A stretch of DNA of 64,000 nt from Ruminococcus sp. UBA1409 (GTDB lineage: Bacteria; Bacillota; Clostridia; Oscillospirales; Ruminococcaceae): NCBI GenBank assembly GCA_002305045.1, contig DBPX01000022.1:38307-102306 (forward strand), given 5' to 3'. The notes under the pieces are model-generated. The model did not search any database. It was not told the origin of the DNA and worked only from the letters and a program-made list of their open reading frames with translations. Below, piece by piece: positions 1 through 8,089 of the stretch. The position numbers and the translations under genes are program-made. Position 1 is the first letter of the stretch. Each line of letters starts with the position of its first letter.

Positions 1-795
1 TTCGCCGTTTTTAAGAGCCTCCTTAGCAAGCTCCAATACATCCACCTCGTCCATGAACGGAAGCAGGCTCGAGATATCACCGTTGTTTTTTGACTCCTTC
101 CTCACGGTGTCCTTGACCATGTCGTCGCTGGCGAAGCGGGCATACCTGCCGAGTCTGATGCCACGCAAAACTCCCCCGACGCTCTTTAAAATCTTGTCCA
201 CCGACTTTGAGGTGGCGTATTGCAGAGTCTCCTCGAGTCCGGAAAGCCCAATGTCAATATCCTTGTCCTGGCCGCCGGATTTTTTACTGCGGGAGCCGTC
301 CTCACCGCCGGGGAGCTTATCCTCAGCCGGGGAGGACTCCTTTTTCTCATCCTCCGTCGGAGACTGCCCGCAGGAGGGCTTTTCCTCGGCGGCATTTTCG
401 GAGCTCTTTTCTGCGGATTTTTCCTCCTCCGCCTTTTTTATACAATCGTCGACAGCCTTGCTCATGGCGATATCCACCTGCTCCGGCTTCAAGACGACTG
501 CGGCACGGTTTAGCTCCTTAGGAGTTATCGTGTTTTCCTTGACATACTCCTCCAGCCTGCCCTCGGCTGCGCTGTTGACAAGCTCCGACCTCATGCCCAG
601 AATCTCGTCGATGCTGACTCCGAAGATATCAGCCAGCTCAGGGAGCTTGGAGATGTCCGGCATCGAATTTCCCCTCTCCCAGTTTGACACCGCCTGGAAG
701 CTCACTCCCATAAGGTCTGCCAGCTCAAGCTGGGTCATGTTTTTGCCCTTTCTAAGCTGTGCTATCTTCTTGCCGACTCTCTCCATTGAAAACAT
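1..795 (-). CDS. XRE-family helix-turn-helix regulator, 3' end cut off by window edge
   Basis: Open frame on the minus strand from ATG at 795 to the window edge, 265 codons with no stop. Residues about 5-65 form a canonical XRE/Cro HTH (MTQLELADLMGVSFQAVSNW, then ERGNSMPDISKLPELADIFG), so it should bind DNA. A charged low-complexity Glu/Ser/Lys/Pro linker follows at about residues 120-185, then a helical C-terminal region whose end is not visible. The start is chosen because AAGGAGG lies 8 nt upstream and the HTH begins at once, as is usual in this family. The same frame stays open to an ATG at 939 that overlaps the stop of the upstream small ORF (ATGA), so a 48-residue basic extension is an alternative start. 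The target is unknown. Confidence 0.85.
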   Translation of the reverse strand, partial: MFSMERVGKKIAQLRKGKNMTQLELADLMGVSFQAVSNWERGNSMPDISKLPELADIFGVSIDEILGMRSELVNSAAEGRLEEYVKENTITPKELNRAAVVLKPEQVDIAMSKAVDDCIKKAEEEKSAEKSSENAAEEKPSCGQSPTEDEKKESSPAEDKLPGGEDGSRSKKSGGQDKDIDIGLSGLEETLQYATSKSVDKILKSVGGVLRGIRLGRYARFASDDMVKDTVRKESKNNGDISSLLPFMDEVDVLELAKEALKNGE

Positions 796-935
796 ATCCT
801 CTTCCTCCTTGACATTAGACGCTACTATAACCTTTTTAATCCTTCTATTCTGAGCCTGCGCAGACCCTTTCCGGGACGGATTGCTGACAGCAGTATTCGC
901 CCATTTTCTCAAAGCCCTTCCTGTTATGACCTTAC

Positions 936-1100
936 TCATAGCACCGTGCCTCTTTTCCTCCAGTCGTAGGCGTCCGTCCCGAGCTTTTTTACCATGTCCT
1001 CCTCATAGCCTTTCAGCTGCTCCTCTACCGAGGCTCTTGAAAGCTCGTCCTCAAAGAGCCTGCCGGAGTCTGCCTTTTTATTGAATATGGATTTTTTCAT
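936..1100 (-). CDS. Small hypothetical protein, 54 aa
   Basis: A 54-codon ORF starting ATG at 1100 with GGGAGG about 9 nt upstream, ending TGA at 936. The product is charged and probably helical (starts MKKSIFNKK, ends DWRKRGTVL), with no signal peptide or membrane segment. Its stop overlaps an ATG in the frame of the downstream XRE gene (ATGA), the typical arrangement of translationally coupled genes, so it probably belongs to the same operon. I recognise no family. It could be a small partner or modulator of the regulator, but that is only inferred from position. Confidence 0.6.
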   Translation of the reverse strand: MKKSIFNKKADSGRLFEDELSRASVEEQLKGYEEDMVKKLGTDAYDWRKRGTVL

Positions 1101-1168
1101 CTTGCTTATCCTCCCGTCTGATACGGACGCCCCTAGGCTGTCCGTTTGCGCTTTTAGCTTACGGGCAA

Positions 1169-1197
1169 AGTATACTCCACGGGAGGGCTTGTTTGAA
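1169..1197 (-). promoter_or_regulatory. Possible sigma-A promoter for the 54-aa ORF/XRE operon
   Basis: Minus strand TTCAAA (1192-1197), 17-nt spacer, TATACT (1169-1174), about 70 nt upstream of the 54-aa ORF. The -10 is good and the -35 is 4/6. Confidence 0.45.
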
Positions 1198-1480
1198 GCA
1201 AGCGGCGGTTGAATTTATGGCTTTTTGACTCAAGCTGTGAATGAGTCCCGGCTGTTAAGGCAAGAAAGACTTAACTGCCTAAAAAATTACATATTCCCGC
1301 AGCCCCGCATGAATCCTTGCTTTTTTAGGACTCAAGCGGCGGTTGAGCGGGGATTTTTATAAGCTTCGCAGTCATACTCCGAGAAAATTATAGCACACCC
1401 CGAGCTCTCTTACAAGTCCGTTTAGGGAGGAGGCGGCTTGATTTATTCTAACATATAAAGTGATTATTTCTAAAATGCTA
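1198..1480. other. Non-coding stretch with repeats between divergent transcription units
   Basis: No convincing gene between the XRE operon and the fucosidase promoter. The 14-mer CAAGCGGCGGTTGA occurs twice (1199-1212 and 1333-1346). The second copy sits in the inverted repeat CTCAAGCGGCGGTTGAG (1331-1347), which looks like an operator. A separate hairpin with arms GTTAAG/CTTAAC lies at about 1249-1278. Confidence 0.4.
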
Positions 1481-1508
1481 TTGACATCACGGCACGGTTT
1501 GCTATGAT
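1481..1508 (+). promoter_or_regulatory. Sigma-A promoter of the GH29 gene
   Basis: TTGACA (1481-1486), 16-nt spacer, TATGAT (1503-1508), about 50 nt upstream of the fucosidase start. Confidence 0.7.
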
Positions 1509-1557
1509 AAAGCCATAGCTTACTGCTATGATTTTATACAGCAAGGGAGGAATCAAA

Positions 1558-2979
1558 ATGAAAAAATATGAAGCCAGCTTCGAGTCCCTTTACACCCACG
1601 AATACCCCGACTGGTTCCGTGACGCTAAGTTCGGAATCTGGAGCCACTGGGGACCGCAGTCTGTCCCGATGTGCGGCGACTGGTACGCAAGGAATATGTA
1701 CATCGAAAACTCCGAGCAGTACAGATACCACTGCCGCCACTACGGACATCCCTCGGTGTTCGGCTACAAGGACATCTGCAAGCTCTGGAAGGCGGAGAAA
1801 TTCGACCCTGACAGACTCATGGAGCTTTACTACTCAGCAGGTGCGAGATACTTTGTCGCCCAGGCGACTCACCACGACAACTTCTTCAACTACGACTCAA
1901 GGGTCAACCCGATGAACTCGGTCAATGTCGGACCGAAAAAGGACATCCTTGCCATGTGGAAGTCCGCCGCAGACAGGTTTAATATGCCGTTTGGCGTCAC
2001 CGAGCACCTGGGAGCGTCGTTTTGGTGGTGGAGCGTCAACAAGGGCTGCGACAGGGAGGGTCCCTACGCCGGCGTGCCCTACGACGGAAACGACCCAGAG
2101 TACAGAAGCTTCTATCACGACAACTACGAGCATCTAGGGGACACCACCTGGAAATGGCTCACAGAGAACGAGGGCTTCATGAAATACTGGTCAGACTCGA
2201 TGAACGAGCTTATAGACAGATTCCAGCCTGAGCTTTTATATTCTGACAGCGTGCTCCCCTTCAATTACGGTCACTACCAGCCCGGTCTTGAGGCTGTGGC
2301 AAGGCTTTACAACCGCTCAGCCGAGAAGCACGGCAGCAATCAGGCGGTATACACCCAGAAGGACAGAAATCCCGATATCTACAGGGTCGGAGTTTTGGAC
2401 ATCGAAAAGAGCCAGCTTCCCGGAATCATGGAGCACCCCTGGCAGACGGATACCTGCATAGGCAACTGGTTCTACGACGCCAAGCAGGACTACAAGAAGC
2501 CCGCCCACATCATCGAGATGCTTATAGACATCGTGTCCAAGAACGGCACAATGCTCCTAAATGTCCTTCAAAAGCCGGACGGCACCATAGACGAGTGGGA
2601 GGAGTACATCCTAAAGGAGCTGGGAGGCTGGTTTGAGGTCTGCCACGAGGGTATTTACGGCACCCGTCCCTTCAGGGTATTCAGCGAGGGCGACACCAGA
2701 GCCACAATAAACGGCTTCGAGGAGTCAAAGACAAGCTGGTCAAGCTCGGATTATCGCTTCACCACCAAAAACGGCTGTCTCTACGCCTTCATGATGTGCG
2801 CTCCAGAGTCGGGAGTCGCCGTCATAAAATCACTTAACGAAAGCGAGCGTGTAAAGGAGGTCTCCCTCCTTGGCTACGGCGGTCTTGAGTTCAATCAGAG
2901 CTTCGGCGTGCTGAGCGTAAGGCTCCCCGAGAGGCTCCCGACAAAATACACAAACTGCCTTAAAATCTCCTTTCATTAG
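1558..2979 (+). CDS. GH29 alpha-L-fucosidase-like glycoside hydrolase
   Basis: 473-residue protein of the GH29 fold, which hydrolyses terminal alpha-L-fucose from glycans by a retaining mechanism. Family signatures are the N-terminal WFRDAKFGIWSHWGPQSVP, the His pair in ATHHDNFF (residues 105-106), and LLYSDS with Asp about 230 at the place of the catalytic nucleophile. There is no signal peptide, so it is probably cytoplasmic and acts on imported fucosylated oligosaccharides. The start at 1558 is used instead of the upstream ATG at 1528 because GGGAGG lies 7 nt before it. It is a single-gene unit with its own promoter and terminator; no sugar transporter is adjacent. Substrate specificity cannot be read from sequence. 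Confidence 0.9.
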   Translation: MKKYEASFESLYTHEYPDWFRDAKFGIWSHWGPQSVPMCGDWYARNMYIENSEQYRYHCRHYGHPSVFGYKDICKLWKAEKFDPDRLMELYYSAGARYFVAQATHHDNFFNYDSRVNPMNSVNVGPKKDILAMWKSAADRFNMPFGVTEHLGASFWWWSVNKGCDREGPYAGVPYDGNDPEYRSFYHDNYEHLGDTTWKWLTENEGFMKYWSDSMNELIDRFQPELLYSDSVLPFNYGHYQPGLEAVARLYNRSAEKHGSNQAVYTQKDRNPDIYRVGVLDIEKSQLPGIMEHPWQTDTCIGNWFYDAKQDYKKPAHIIEMLIDIVSKNGTMLLNVLQKPDGTIDEWEEYILKELGGWFEVCHEGIYGTRPFRVFSEGDTRATINGFEESKTSWSSSDYRFTTKNGCLYAFMMCAPESGVAVIKSLNESERVKEVSLLGYGGLEFNQSFGVLSVRLPERLPTKYTNCLKISFH

Positions 2980-3008
2980 CTCTTAATATATTTTCACCGC
3001 TTAAAATA

Positions 3009-3063
3009 TCCGCCGCAGAGTCTGCCGGCTTCCCGGCTCCCACTGTCGGCGGAGCTTTTATTT
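3009..3063 (+). terminator. Rho-independent terminator after the GH29 gene
   Basis: Arms TCCGCCG (3009-3015) and CGGCGGA (3047-3053), with an inner GCCGG/CCGGC hairpin, followed by GCTTTTATTT. Confidence 0.65.
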
Positions 3064-3073
3064 CTGGAATTTT

Positions 3074-3829
3074 CTAATAGTACATCACTCTAAAGATTAT
3101 TGCTATTATCACAATATGCAAGGGGTAGAAGATGTAAAAGAACCACTTGCTGAAGGCTCCCCTTCCTCCCGGCTTGCCGTTGTAGAACACTCCTATAAGA
3201 ATAGGGACGGCAAATATCCCAAGCTGACAGAGCTGGCTCTGCCACGGCATACCGTAGGACATGGTATAGATTGTTATCAAAACGACCTCAGCCGCTCCGA
3301 CTATGCAAAACGCCGTCCACTTCTTGAAAGGACTCTCCCTGAAAATGTGAAAGACCAGGCACCAAAGGACTCCCGCAACCGGCCAGTCGCCCAAAAGCGA
3401 GATAACGCAGAGCGCTCCCACTCCCAGCACCCTCGTCAGGACTCCAAGGCTCTTTTCGTCCCAAAGCCTTATGGCAAGAAGCCCCAGAAGGAAGGTGAAG
3501 ATGACGCTCTGCTGCCATATGACGCTCACCCAGCCGTCCGAGAAGCTTATTATAAACTGCTGAAACTCATAGAAAACGAATGCCGGCCAGGATATCAGCG
3601 CAAACAGCCCCAGCCTGAGGGCGTATTTTTCAAAGCTCTTGGTGTAGTGATAGCCCTCTGCGATGAAAAATGCCATGGTAGGAGCCGTCAGCCTGCCGAC
3701 AAGGTGCAAAAGCTGCCCCTCGACGCTCATAAGCGGCACGAACATCCAAGCCACATGGTCGAGCACCATAGCTATTGCGACTATGTACTTTAGCTGTGCC
3801 CTGTTTAAAAATGCAATACCGTTTTTCAT
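3074..3829 (-). CDS. TraX family membrane protein
   Basis: 251-residue polytopic protein with about seven or eight hydrophobic segments. It matches the TraX family, named for the F-plasmid pilin acetylase and now known as common chromosomal integral-membrane acyltransferase-like proteins in Firmicutes. Diagnostic stretches are the N-terminal LNRAQLKYIVAIAMVLDHVA and RLTAPTMAFFIAEGYHYT. SD GGGGGAGA lies just before the ATG. The substrate is unknown; with no conjugation genes nearby, a role in conjugation is unlikely here. It stands alone between the GH29 terminator and the tRNA-Leu terminator. Confidence 0.85.
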   Translation of the reverse strand: MKNGIAFLNRAQLKYIVAIAMVLDHVAWMFVPLMSVEGQLLHLVGRLTAPTMAFFIAEGYHYTKSFEKYALRLGLFALISWPAFVFYEFQQFIISFSDGWVSVIWQQSVIFTFLLGLLAIRLWDEKSLGVLTRVLGVGALCVISLLGDWPVAGVLWCLVFHIFRESPFKKWTAFCIVGAAEVVLITIYTMSYGMPWQSQLCQLGIFAVPILIGVFYNGKPGGRGAFSKWFFYIFYPLHIVIIAIIFRVMYY

Positions 3830-3906
3830 ACTCTCCCCCTTTGACTCTTAACGACATTATGCGAATAAGCCGCCCTGTCATATTGCGGCGTACTAAAGCT
3901 TGGCTT

Positions 3907-3951
3907 ATAAAAAGACAAGGCGCCATCTGCCCAGCCTGGCAAATGGCGCTT
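3907..3951 (-). terminator. Terminator of tRNA-Leu
   Basis: Minus-strand hairpin with arms GCGCCATTTGCC and GGCAGATGGCGC and a 6-nt loop, then a T-rich tail (CTTGTCTTTTT). The plus-strand side of the stem is followed by TTTTT, so it may work in both directions. Confidence 0.85.
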
Positions 3952-3953
3952 TT

Positions 3954-4040
3954 TGGTGCCGGTGACCGGGGTCGAACCGGTACGGTATCACTACCACAGG
4001 ATTTTGAGTCCAGCACGTCTGCCAATTCCATCACACCGGC
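3954..4040 (-). tRNA. tRNA-Leu (CAA anticodon)
   Basis: 87-nt class II tRNA with a long variable arm. The 7-bp acceptor is GCCGGTG/CACCGGC with discriminator A and an encoded CCA. The T arm contains GGTTCGACCCC, and the D region carries TGGCAGACG as in bacterial tRNA-Leu. The anticodon loop CTCAAAA gives CAA, reading UUG. The second pair of the anticodon stem (CTGGA/TCCTG) is a U-U mismatch. A consensus promoter lies upstream and a terminator directly after the CCA, so it is a monocistronic tRNA gene. Confidence 0.95.
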
Positions 4041-4074
4041 AAGGATTTGCTCTGCGGACCAAACCGTCTCGGTA

Positions 4075-4103
4075 ATTATATCAGAAAATCAGCCGCTTGT
4101 CAA
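4075..4103 (-). promoter_or_regulatory. Consensus sigma-A promoter of tRNA-Leu
   Basis: TTGACA (4098-4103), 17-nt spacer, TATAAT (4075-4080) on the minus strand, 35 nt before the tRNA 5' end. Confidence 0.9.
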
Positions 4104-4131
4104 CACAAATGGGGCGGGAAAATGGCTTGGG

Positions 4132-4470
4132 TCAGAGAAAACGGTTTTTGAACACCGTCCCTATGAATACCGCAAGAAGCGACAAAAGCGCTATTATCGG
4201 AAGATATATCCACGCCGTCGGGTTGAAGAAGATATAGATGCAGGGAAGAAATACCAGCGAGGACTCTATCGCCATCAGCCAGTCGCCGCCGTGCCTTTTC
4301 CCGAAGAAAAAGCAGGCTCCCATCGAAAAGCAGATGTCAAGAGCTGGAAGCGCCTGATATATCCCTGCCGCAGACTCCCTTAGAGCCGCCACCAGAATAA
4401 TCGGGAGGGAATAGTACGCCACTATTATGAATATGAGGTAGGGCATCGTCCTTTCAAACCGTTCCTTCAT
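4132..4470 (-). CDS. Hypothetical small membrane protein, 112 aa
   Basis: 112 residues with four predicted transmembrane segments (about residues 9-28, 37-54, 66-82 and 87-106) and a short basic N-terminus MKERFERT. It starts 4 nt after the rqcH stop, so it is almost certainly cotranscribed and perhaps translationally coupled. I do not recognise the family. Its position behind rqcH is the only functional hint, and that may be incidental. Confidence 0.65.
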   Translation of the reverse strand: MKERFERTMPYLIFIIVAYYSLPIILVAALRESAAGIYQALPALDICFSMGACFFFGKRHGGDWLMAIESSLVFLPCIYIFFNPTAWIYLPIIALLSLLAVFIGTVFKNRFL

Positions 4471-4474
4471 GCCA

Positions 4475-6241
4475 TTAACTCCTTCCCGTCTGCCTCATAG
4501 ACGCCACCAGCTCCTCGTCTGGAGTGACATACAGCGTCTTGTTGTTTGTGAAGATAACCATCCCGGGCTTTGCTCCTCCCGGCTTCTTTACATATTTTAC
4601 TAGAGTATAGTCCACCGGGACTCCAGAGGAGCTTTTCGCCGAGGAGTTATATGCCGCTATCATCGCAGCGTCCTCGAGGGCTGACCTGCTGCACTCCTTG
4701 CCCATCGTCTCGATTATGACATGGGAGCCGGTCATATCCTTGACATGGAGCCAGACATCCCTGCCGTCGGCGGTTTTCAGGGTGAGCGTATCGTTTTGAC
4801 GGTTGTTCCTGCCGGCAAGAATCCTAAAGCCGTCCCTGGAGCGGTACTCGAGCGGAGGCAGGGGCCTGCTGTTCCTTTTGCTGTCCCTGCGGCTTCTTAT
4901 ATACCCTCCCTGAGCCAGCTCCTCCCTTATTTCAAGAAGCTCCGCCTCGCAGGACGCTCTTGAAAGCGAGTCGAACACCGAGTCGATGTAGCTAAGCTCC
5001 CTCTCGCCCTCCTCAATAAGCACCCTTAGCTTTTTTTCGGCGGTATCGAGCTTTTTATACTCACGATAGTATCTCTGGGCGTTCTGTGCGGGAGTCAGCC
5101 TAGGGTCAAGCTCTACTGCAATCACCCCTCCCTCGGGGTCGAGATAGTTTTCAAGCTCGGTCCTGCTCTCTCCCTTTTTGAGCCTGTAAAGGTTTGACAT
5201 TATAAGGTCTCCCTTTAGTCTAAGACTCTCACGGTCCCTGCTGCCTTCAAGCTCCAGCCTCTGGGAGGCGATTCTTCTTGATATCCTCTCGCTAAGAGCC
5301 ACAAGCAGCTTGAAGAGGTCCCCGGCACGCTGGCGGTTCTGAGCCATGACATCCCTGTCGTGATAGAAGCCGTCCAGAAGCTCGGAGGGGCTGTCAAACT
5401 CCCTTGTTATCATCATGCTGCCGTACTGATGTATCCGGCAGAAGCAAAAGTCCTTTAAAAGACCGCTTTTTTCCCTGACGGTGGTGAACCTGCTCTCGCC
5501 CCTTGAAACCTCTCCCGAGATGCGCTCAAGGAAGAAAATAAGCCTTGCAAGCTCGCCGTCCGCAAGCTCAGACGGAGGCTTCTCCCCGCCTCTTAGAGCA
5601 TAATAGACAGCCTCCCTTGCAAAAATCGGGGAGATTCCCTCTATCAGCCTGACAAGAGCCTTGGCGGTGTCCTTATCCTTGGAGGCTGAAAGACCGTCCG
5701 CAAGAGCCTTTTTGTCAAGCGAAAAAAGACTCAGCCTGTCCTCCCTCGGAGGGAGCGTATAGCCGATTCCGGGAAGCACCTGCCTGACGCTCGACATATC
5801 CTCCCCGACACGCTTTATAGAGTCTATCACCCTGCCGTCCTTTATCATTATAATATTAGACCTTTTTCCCATTATCTCGGCGGCAAGGGTCACTATCACC
5901 CTGTCGCCAAGCTCGTCTGTTGTCTCAAAATCAAAATGGAGTATCCTCTCGCAGCCGTCCTGCCGGATTTCTATAAGCCTTGCTGATGACAGGTGCTTTC
6001 TAAGAAGCATGCAGAACATCGGCGGAGTCTTGGGGTTTTCAAGCTCCCTTGCGCTAAGATGAACTCTTGCAGAGTCGCTCGAGGCGGAAATTAGCAGCCT
6101 TTTTGTGCCGCTTTGCTGTGTCCTGAGCGATATTATAAGGCTCTCCCTTGAGGGCTGATGGATTTTGTCAACCCTTGAGCCTATCAGCACCCCATCAAGC
6201 TCCCTCTTTATAAGACTAAGATAAACTCCGTCAAGTGCCAA
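4475..6241 (-). CDS. rqcH: RqcH, ribosome-associated quality-control NFACT protein
   Basis: 588 residues, the usual NFACT (Rqc2/FbpA-like) length. Order: NFACT-N (about 1-230), helical/coiled-coil middle (about 250-430), NFACT-R domain near the C-terminus (WLHVKDMTGSHVII, about 490-505). Family knowledge: RqcH binds obstructed 50S subunits carrying peptidyl-tRNA and recruits tRNA-Ala to add degron Ala tails. The DR tRNA-contact motif of the NFACT-N domain appears here as E98-R99 (GCERIL), a conservative change. The start is TTG at 6241 with GAGGGA upstream. A small membrane protein follows immediately. Confidence 0.93.
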   Translation of the reverse strand: MALDGVYLSLIKRELDGVLIGSRVDKIHQPSRESLIISLRTQQSGTKRLLISASSDSARVHLSARELENPKTPPMFCMLLRKHLSSARLIEIRQDGCERILHFDFETTDELGDRVIVTLAAEIMGKRSNIIMIKDGRVIDSIKRVGEDMSSVRQVLPGIGYTLPPREDRLSLFSLDKKALADGLSASKDKDTAKALVRLIEGISPIFAREAVYYALRGGEKPPSELADGELARLIFFLERISGEVSRGESRFTTVREKSGLLKDFCFCRIHQYGSMMITREFDSPSELLDGFYHDRDVMAQNRQRAGDLFKLLVALSERISRRIASQRLELEGSRDRESLRLKGDLIMSNLYRLKKGESRTELENYLDPEGGVIAVELDPRLTPAQNAQRYYREYKKLDTAEKKLRVLIEEGERELSYIDSVFDSLSRASCEAELLEIREELAQGGYIRSRRDSKRNSRPLPPLEYRSRDGFRILAGRNNRQNDTLTLKTADGRDVWLHVKDMTGSHVIIETMGKECSRSALEDAAMIAAYNSSAKSSSGVPVDYTLVKYVKKPGGAKPGMVIFTNNKTLYVTPDEELVASMRQTGRS

Positions 6242-6288
6242 GAGCTATCCCTCCCTTTGCAATAAGATAATATGCCCCCTCCCGCAGA

Positions 6289-7071
6289 CTAGCAGGACTC
6301 TGCCGGGAAGCGGGTTTTAGTCAGGATAAACTCGGTATCGGAAAAGCCCTCCAAGAGCCTGTCACGAAGCCAGGGCATAGCTATAGCCTCGCTCTCGTAG
6401 TGACCGATATCCACGGCGGTGATGCCGATATCCCTAGCCATGACAAGCTGGTGCTGCTTTATCTCGGAGGTTACAACGGCGTCAAGCCCATGCTCTAGGG
6501 CAAGCTCGACGCCCTCGCCGCCGGCTCCCGATAAAATCCCTACCCGGCTTATCCTTCTTTCTCCCCTTACAAACTTTATGCATACGCTGTTAAAGGACCT
6601 TTTGCATCGGTCTATAAGCTCCTCCGGGGTTATGCTTTGAGCCGCTCCTATCTCCCCGAAGCCGACGCTTCGTCCGCACGGATGGAGCTTTCCCGTAGGA
6701 ATCAAGACCTCACGGCAGGGCGAAAGACCAAGAGCCGAGCATATCATCGAGCTGATTCCATAGTCCGCACAGTCAAGATTCGTGTGCGCCGATATGCAGG
6801 CGATTCCCATCCTTAAAAGCATGCAGGCGGGATTGTCCTGCCTTAGGGCCTTGAGCGGAGTGAAAATCACCGGGTGATGGGTAATCACAAGCTCGCACCC
6901 AAGGCTTTTTGCCTCCTCTGCGGCTTCACGGCTTATGTCGAGGGTCAAAAGCGCCCTTTTGACCTCCTCGCCGCCGCCTCCGACTAAAATTCCTGAGTTG
7001 TCCCAGCTCTCCTGATAGCTAAAGGGCGCAAAGCTGTCTATATATTCGTAAATCTGCCTGACGGTAGCCAT
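6289..7071 (-). CDS. Nif3-like dinuclear metal-center protein
   Basis: 260-residue member of the NIF3/DUF34 family, which forms hexameric toroids with a two-metal site. Likely metal ligands include the HH of VITHHPVIF, the His/Asp of SAHTNLDCADYG, and C-terminal DIGHYESE. The start is ATG 7071, one base after the trmK stop, with GGGGAGG before it; the longer frame to 7098 would overlap trmK and has no good SD. The pairing with trmK is a widely conserved neighbourhood in Firmicutes. The biochemical role of the family is still unclear (GTP cyclohydrolase-like and tRNA-related roles have been proposed). Confidence 0.9.
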   Translation of the reverse strand: MATVRQIYEYIDSFAPFSYQESWDNSGILVGGGGEEVKRALLTLDISREAAEEAKSLGCELVITHHPVIFTPLKALRQDNPACMLLRMGIACISAHTNLDCADYGISSMICSALGLSPCREVLIPTGKLHPCGRSVGFGEIGAAQSITPEELIDRCKRSFNSVCIKFVRGERRISRVGILSGAGGEGVELALEHGLDAVVTSEIKQHQLVMARDIGITAVDIGHYESEAIAMPWLRDRLLEGFSDTEFILTKTRFPAESC

Positions 7072-7072
7072 G

Positions 7073-7753
7073 CTAATCCTCCCCGATAAACTGCTCAAGA
7101 ACGGTTACTGCTTTTATAATGTCCTTTACCTTCTGCCTGGATATTTGGTCCCTTGACCGGCTCATCCCCTTGGCGGCGCTGCGAAGCCTCTCTGCCTCCC
7201 GCTTTACATACTCACGGGCTGCGGGGTCTGTTTTTTCAAGCCCGCCTAAAATCGTCTCCTCAAGTGTGGGGGACCACATATTTCCGTCGTACTCCGCCCT
7301 TAATGCGGTGTAGTATATCCCGCCGTCCAGCACGGCGAGCTGTCTTACCACCCTGTAGCCTGACATGCAGAGCCAGCCGACCAGAAAGCCCGCCCGTGAA
7401 TTGGGCTGAAGGATAAGCCCGACCCCGTCCTTGAGCCATTCAGCCCGGTTTACTATCCCTGCAATCATCTCGCCGCCCATTCCGGCTATGACGACCTCCT
7501 TGACGCTTCCGGGAGGTATTTTGTCAAGACCATCCGAAAGAACGGGGATGACCCTATCCTCTACATTCTGCGCTAGGATATTTCTTTTTGCACAGGAAAG
7601 CGGGCCCTCGGCGATATCACAGGCGTAAGCCAGCGGAACCCTGCCCTCCTTTACAAGAAAAATCGGGAGCAGTCCGTGGTCGGTGCCGACATCGCATAAA
7701 GGACCTCCGCCCTCTATCAGCTCGCACAGGAGGGCAAGTCTTTTTTTAAGCAT
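7073..7753 (-). CDS. trmK: tRNA (adenine(22)-N1)-methyltransferase TrmK
   Basis: 226 residues, the usual TrmK length. Rossmann-fold SAM-binding N-terminal domain with LCDVGTDHGLLP (about 18-29), acidic CDIAEGPLSCAKRN after the second strand, and the characteristic AGMGGEMI and LQPNS motifs. A helical C-terminal coiled-coil-like tail follows (residues about 170-226). Methylates N1 of A22 in tRNA using SAM. The reading frame continues almost directly into nif3 downstream and begins just after the DUF1858 gene, giving a tight three-gene operon. Confidence 0.93.
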   Translation of the reverse strand: MLKKRLALLCELIEGGGPLCDVGTDHGLLPIFLVKEGRVPLAYACDIAEGPLSCAKRNILAQNVEDRVIPVLSDGLDKIPPGSVKEVVIAGMGGEMIAGIVNRAEWLKDGVGLILQPNSRAGFLVGWLCMSGYRVVRQLAVLDGGIYYTALRAEYDGNMWSPTLEETILGGLEKTDPAAREYVKREAERLRSAAKGMSRSRDQISRQKVKDIIKAVTVLEQFIGED

Positions 7754-7754
7754 A

Positions 7755-7970
7755 CTAATCCTGTGAGAAGAACGCTCTTAGCTTGGCGACAAGCCTGTCG
7801 GGGTCCTCACCGTGGACTGAGCACGCCTCCGCAATCGTCTCCCCTCTTGCAGAGGGACAGCCGAGGCAGTGCATACCCATCTCCAAGAATATGGGAGCGC
7901 AGCCGCCGTCCATATCCAAAACCTCGCCGATAATGCTGTCCTTTGTGATTTCAAGCCTTCTTTTCTCCAT
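7755..7970 (-). CDS. DUF1858 domain protein
   Basis: 71-residue protein matching the DUF1858 family (hybrid-cluster-protein-associated TIGR03980-like small proteins). It has the typical I(G)EVL...GCAPIFLEMGMHCLGC core, with Cys residues around 24, 35 and 38 that may bind metal or a cofactor. SD AAAAGGAG lies 7 nt before the ATG. First gene of the operon with trmK and nif3. Function unknown; the conserved CxGC pair suggests redox or metal chemistry. Confidence 0.85.
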   Translation of the reverse strand: MEKRRLEITKDSIIGEVLDMDGGCAPIFLEMGMHCLGCPSARGETIAEACSVHGEDPDRLVAKLRAFFSQD

Positions 7971-8043
7971 GATAATCTCCTTTTCCGGGCAGATATGCTT
8001 CTGCCTGCCAAAACGGTTATAAATTAGCTCCGTACCCTACAAA

Positions 8044-8071
8044 CAGAGCGGCAGGAGTTTTCCCGCCGCTC
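8044..8071 (-). terminator. Terminator after the zinc-ribbon gene
   Basis: Minus-strand hairpin with arms GAGCGGCGGGA and TCCTGCCGCTC (8061-8071/8046-8056) and loop AAAC, followed by a weak TGTTTGT tail. Confidence 0.55.
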
Positions 8072-8089
8072 ATGTTCATGCTAGGATAA

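Noticed and set aside
53-853. Long plus-strand open frame over the left edge
   Set aside because: It is the antisense shadow of the XRE gene, whose HTH and SD are clear on the minus strand.
3630-4034. 134-codon minus-strand frame through the tRNA
   Set aside because: It runs over tRNA-Leu, its terminator and the start of the TraX gene in another frame; a shadow.
4475-6241. Loss of the DR motif in RqcH
   Set aside because: The motif is ER, a conservative form I believe is common in bacterial homologues; not evidence of lost function.
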